This document shows, piece after piece, positions 5,989 to 6,220 of a DNA stretch of 6,220 bases. The stretch is from an archaeon. GTDB taxonomy: Archaea; Iainarchaeota; Iainarchaeia; Iainarchaeales; Iainarchaeaceae. Each line of letters opens with the position of its first letter. Positions within the stretch are counted from its first letter, which is position 1. Position numbers and translations under genes: made by a program. Location: positions 1-6,220 of the forward strand of contig SBBR01000064.1 of NCBI GenBank assembly GCA_005239615.1, given 5' to 3'. The notes beneath the pieces were generated by a model. The model was given only the letters and a program-made list of their open reading frames with translations, was not told the DNA's origin and ran no database searches.

Positions 5989-6001
5989 TTTTTTGGCGTT
6001 A

Positions 6002-6038
6002 TTAGGCTGATGATTGTAATAAATATTTATCAGCCTAA
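6002..6038. repeat. Palindrome B (TTAGGCTGAT...ATCAGCCTAA)
   Basis: Perfect 10-bp arms (6002-6011 and 6029-6038) flank a 17-nt AT-rich centre. The left arm shares TTAGGCTGA with palindrome A (5952-5960). The centres of A and B lie about 50 bp apart, close to five helical turns. Confidence 0.75.
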
Positions 6039-6089
6039 CTCGTGATTTGGGTCGCCTTATTGCCCGCCTCAAAGAAAAGAATTGCCTCG

Positions 6090-6114
6090 GTTAGGGATTA
6101 TTTATTTCCCTAAC
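6090..6114. repeat. Palindrome C (GTTAGGGA...TCCCTAAC)
   Basis: Perfect 8-bp arms (6090-6097 and 6107-6114) flank the 9-nt AT spacer TTATTTATT. It shares the outer GTTAGG/CCTAAC with palindrome A but has G instead of C at the next position. It lies about 46-53 bp upstream of the TATA-like box of the gene at 6193. Confidence 0.7.
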
Positions 6115-6159
6115 AACCTGTCTACATCATGTGTCCGTCAGCTCGAACCGTTCCAGCAA

Positions 6160-6166
6160 TTTAAAA
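6160..6166 (+). promoter_or_regulatory. TATA-like box of the gene starting at 6193
   Basis: TTTAAAA is centred 30 nt before ATG 6193 with no Shine-Dalgarno between them. The arrangement matches that of ABCE1 and asnB and supports ATG 6193 as the true start of a leaderless mRNA. Confidence 0.45.
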
Positions 6167-6192
6167 TCACTTCATTTTCAGATTATTCTGCC

Positions 6193-6220
6193 ATGAAAAT
6201 CCTCAAAATCGATAAGAAGG
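6193..6220 (+). CDS. Start of a gene, possibly archaeal Pelota (Dom34), cut by window edge
   Basis: Nine codons read MKILKIDKK before the window ends. Archaeal Pelota proteins commonly start in this way (MKI-x-K-x-D-x-K-K). Pelota enters stalled ribosomes and works with ABCE1 to split them, so its presence near ABCE1 would make sense. The TATA-like box 27-33 nt upstream supports the start. Nine residues are not enough for a firm family call, and any short Lys/Ile-rich N-terminus could look the same. Confidence 0.35.

Noticed and set aside
5951..5994. Hairpin followed by six T residues as a bacterial-type terminator on the plus strand
   Set aside because: No plus-strand gene lies upstream to be terminated, and the stem is interrupted; the position over the Fic promoter is a better explanation.
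5950..6118. CRISPR array or telomere-like repeats
   Set aside because: The units are inverted repeats with differing centres and uneven spacing, not identical direct repeats with unique spacers; TTAGG occurs only as palindrome arms.

Overview
The window looks archaeal. It carries a complete ABCE1/Rli1-type iron-sulphur ABC ATPase, a protein restricted to archaea and eukaryotes, together with intron-free genes and TATA-like boxes placed 26-31 nt upstream of start codons that lack a Shine-Dalgarno sequence. The one clear Shine-Dalgarno (GGTGAT) matches the archaeal 16S 3' end. Genes are moderately GC-rich with G/C-biased third positions, and the intergenic stretches are AT-rich. The lineage cannot be fixed from this window; a DPANN-type or other uncultivated archaeon is only a guess.

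Layout: (1) 1-1210, minus strand: asparagine synthetase B, cut by the left window edge. (2) 1211-1432: a divergent promoter region serving asnB leftward and the next gene rightward. (3) 1433-2989, plus strand: a 518-aa membrane-anchored DUF4139 protein. (4) 2990-3324: an odd stretch with a 24-nt direct repeat that copies the tail of the ABCE1 gene, two competing short reading frames on opposite strands, and an A/T tract. (5) 3325-5211, minus strand: ABCE1, with an unusual Gly/His-rich insertion between its two Fe-S clusters. (6) 5287-5943, minus strand: a damaged Fic-family gene with two frame changes and a missing middle. (7) 5944-6192: three AT-centred palindromes with related arms (GTTAGG.../...CCTAAC), the first lying over the expected Fic promoter. 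(8) From 6193, plus strand: the first nine codons of a gene, compatible with archaeal Pelota, preceded by a TATA-like box.

ABCE1 recycles ribosomes, and in archaea it works with Pelota to split stalled ribosomes. If the gene at the right edge is Pelota, the window shows a translation-rescue neighbourhood with a decayed Fic gene and its palindromic control region lodged between the two partners. AsnB and the DUF4139 protein have no evident functional link to this pair. The parts most worth a second look are the palindrome cluster, the degraded Fic gene, the ABCE1 insertion and the repeat-bearing region after ABCE1.
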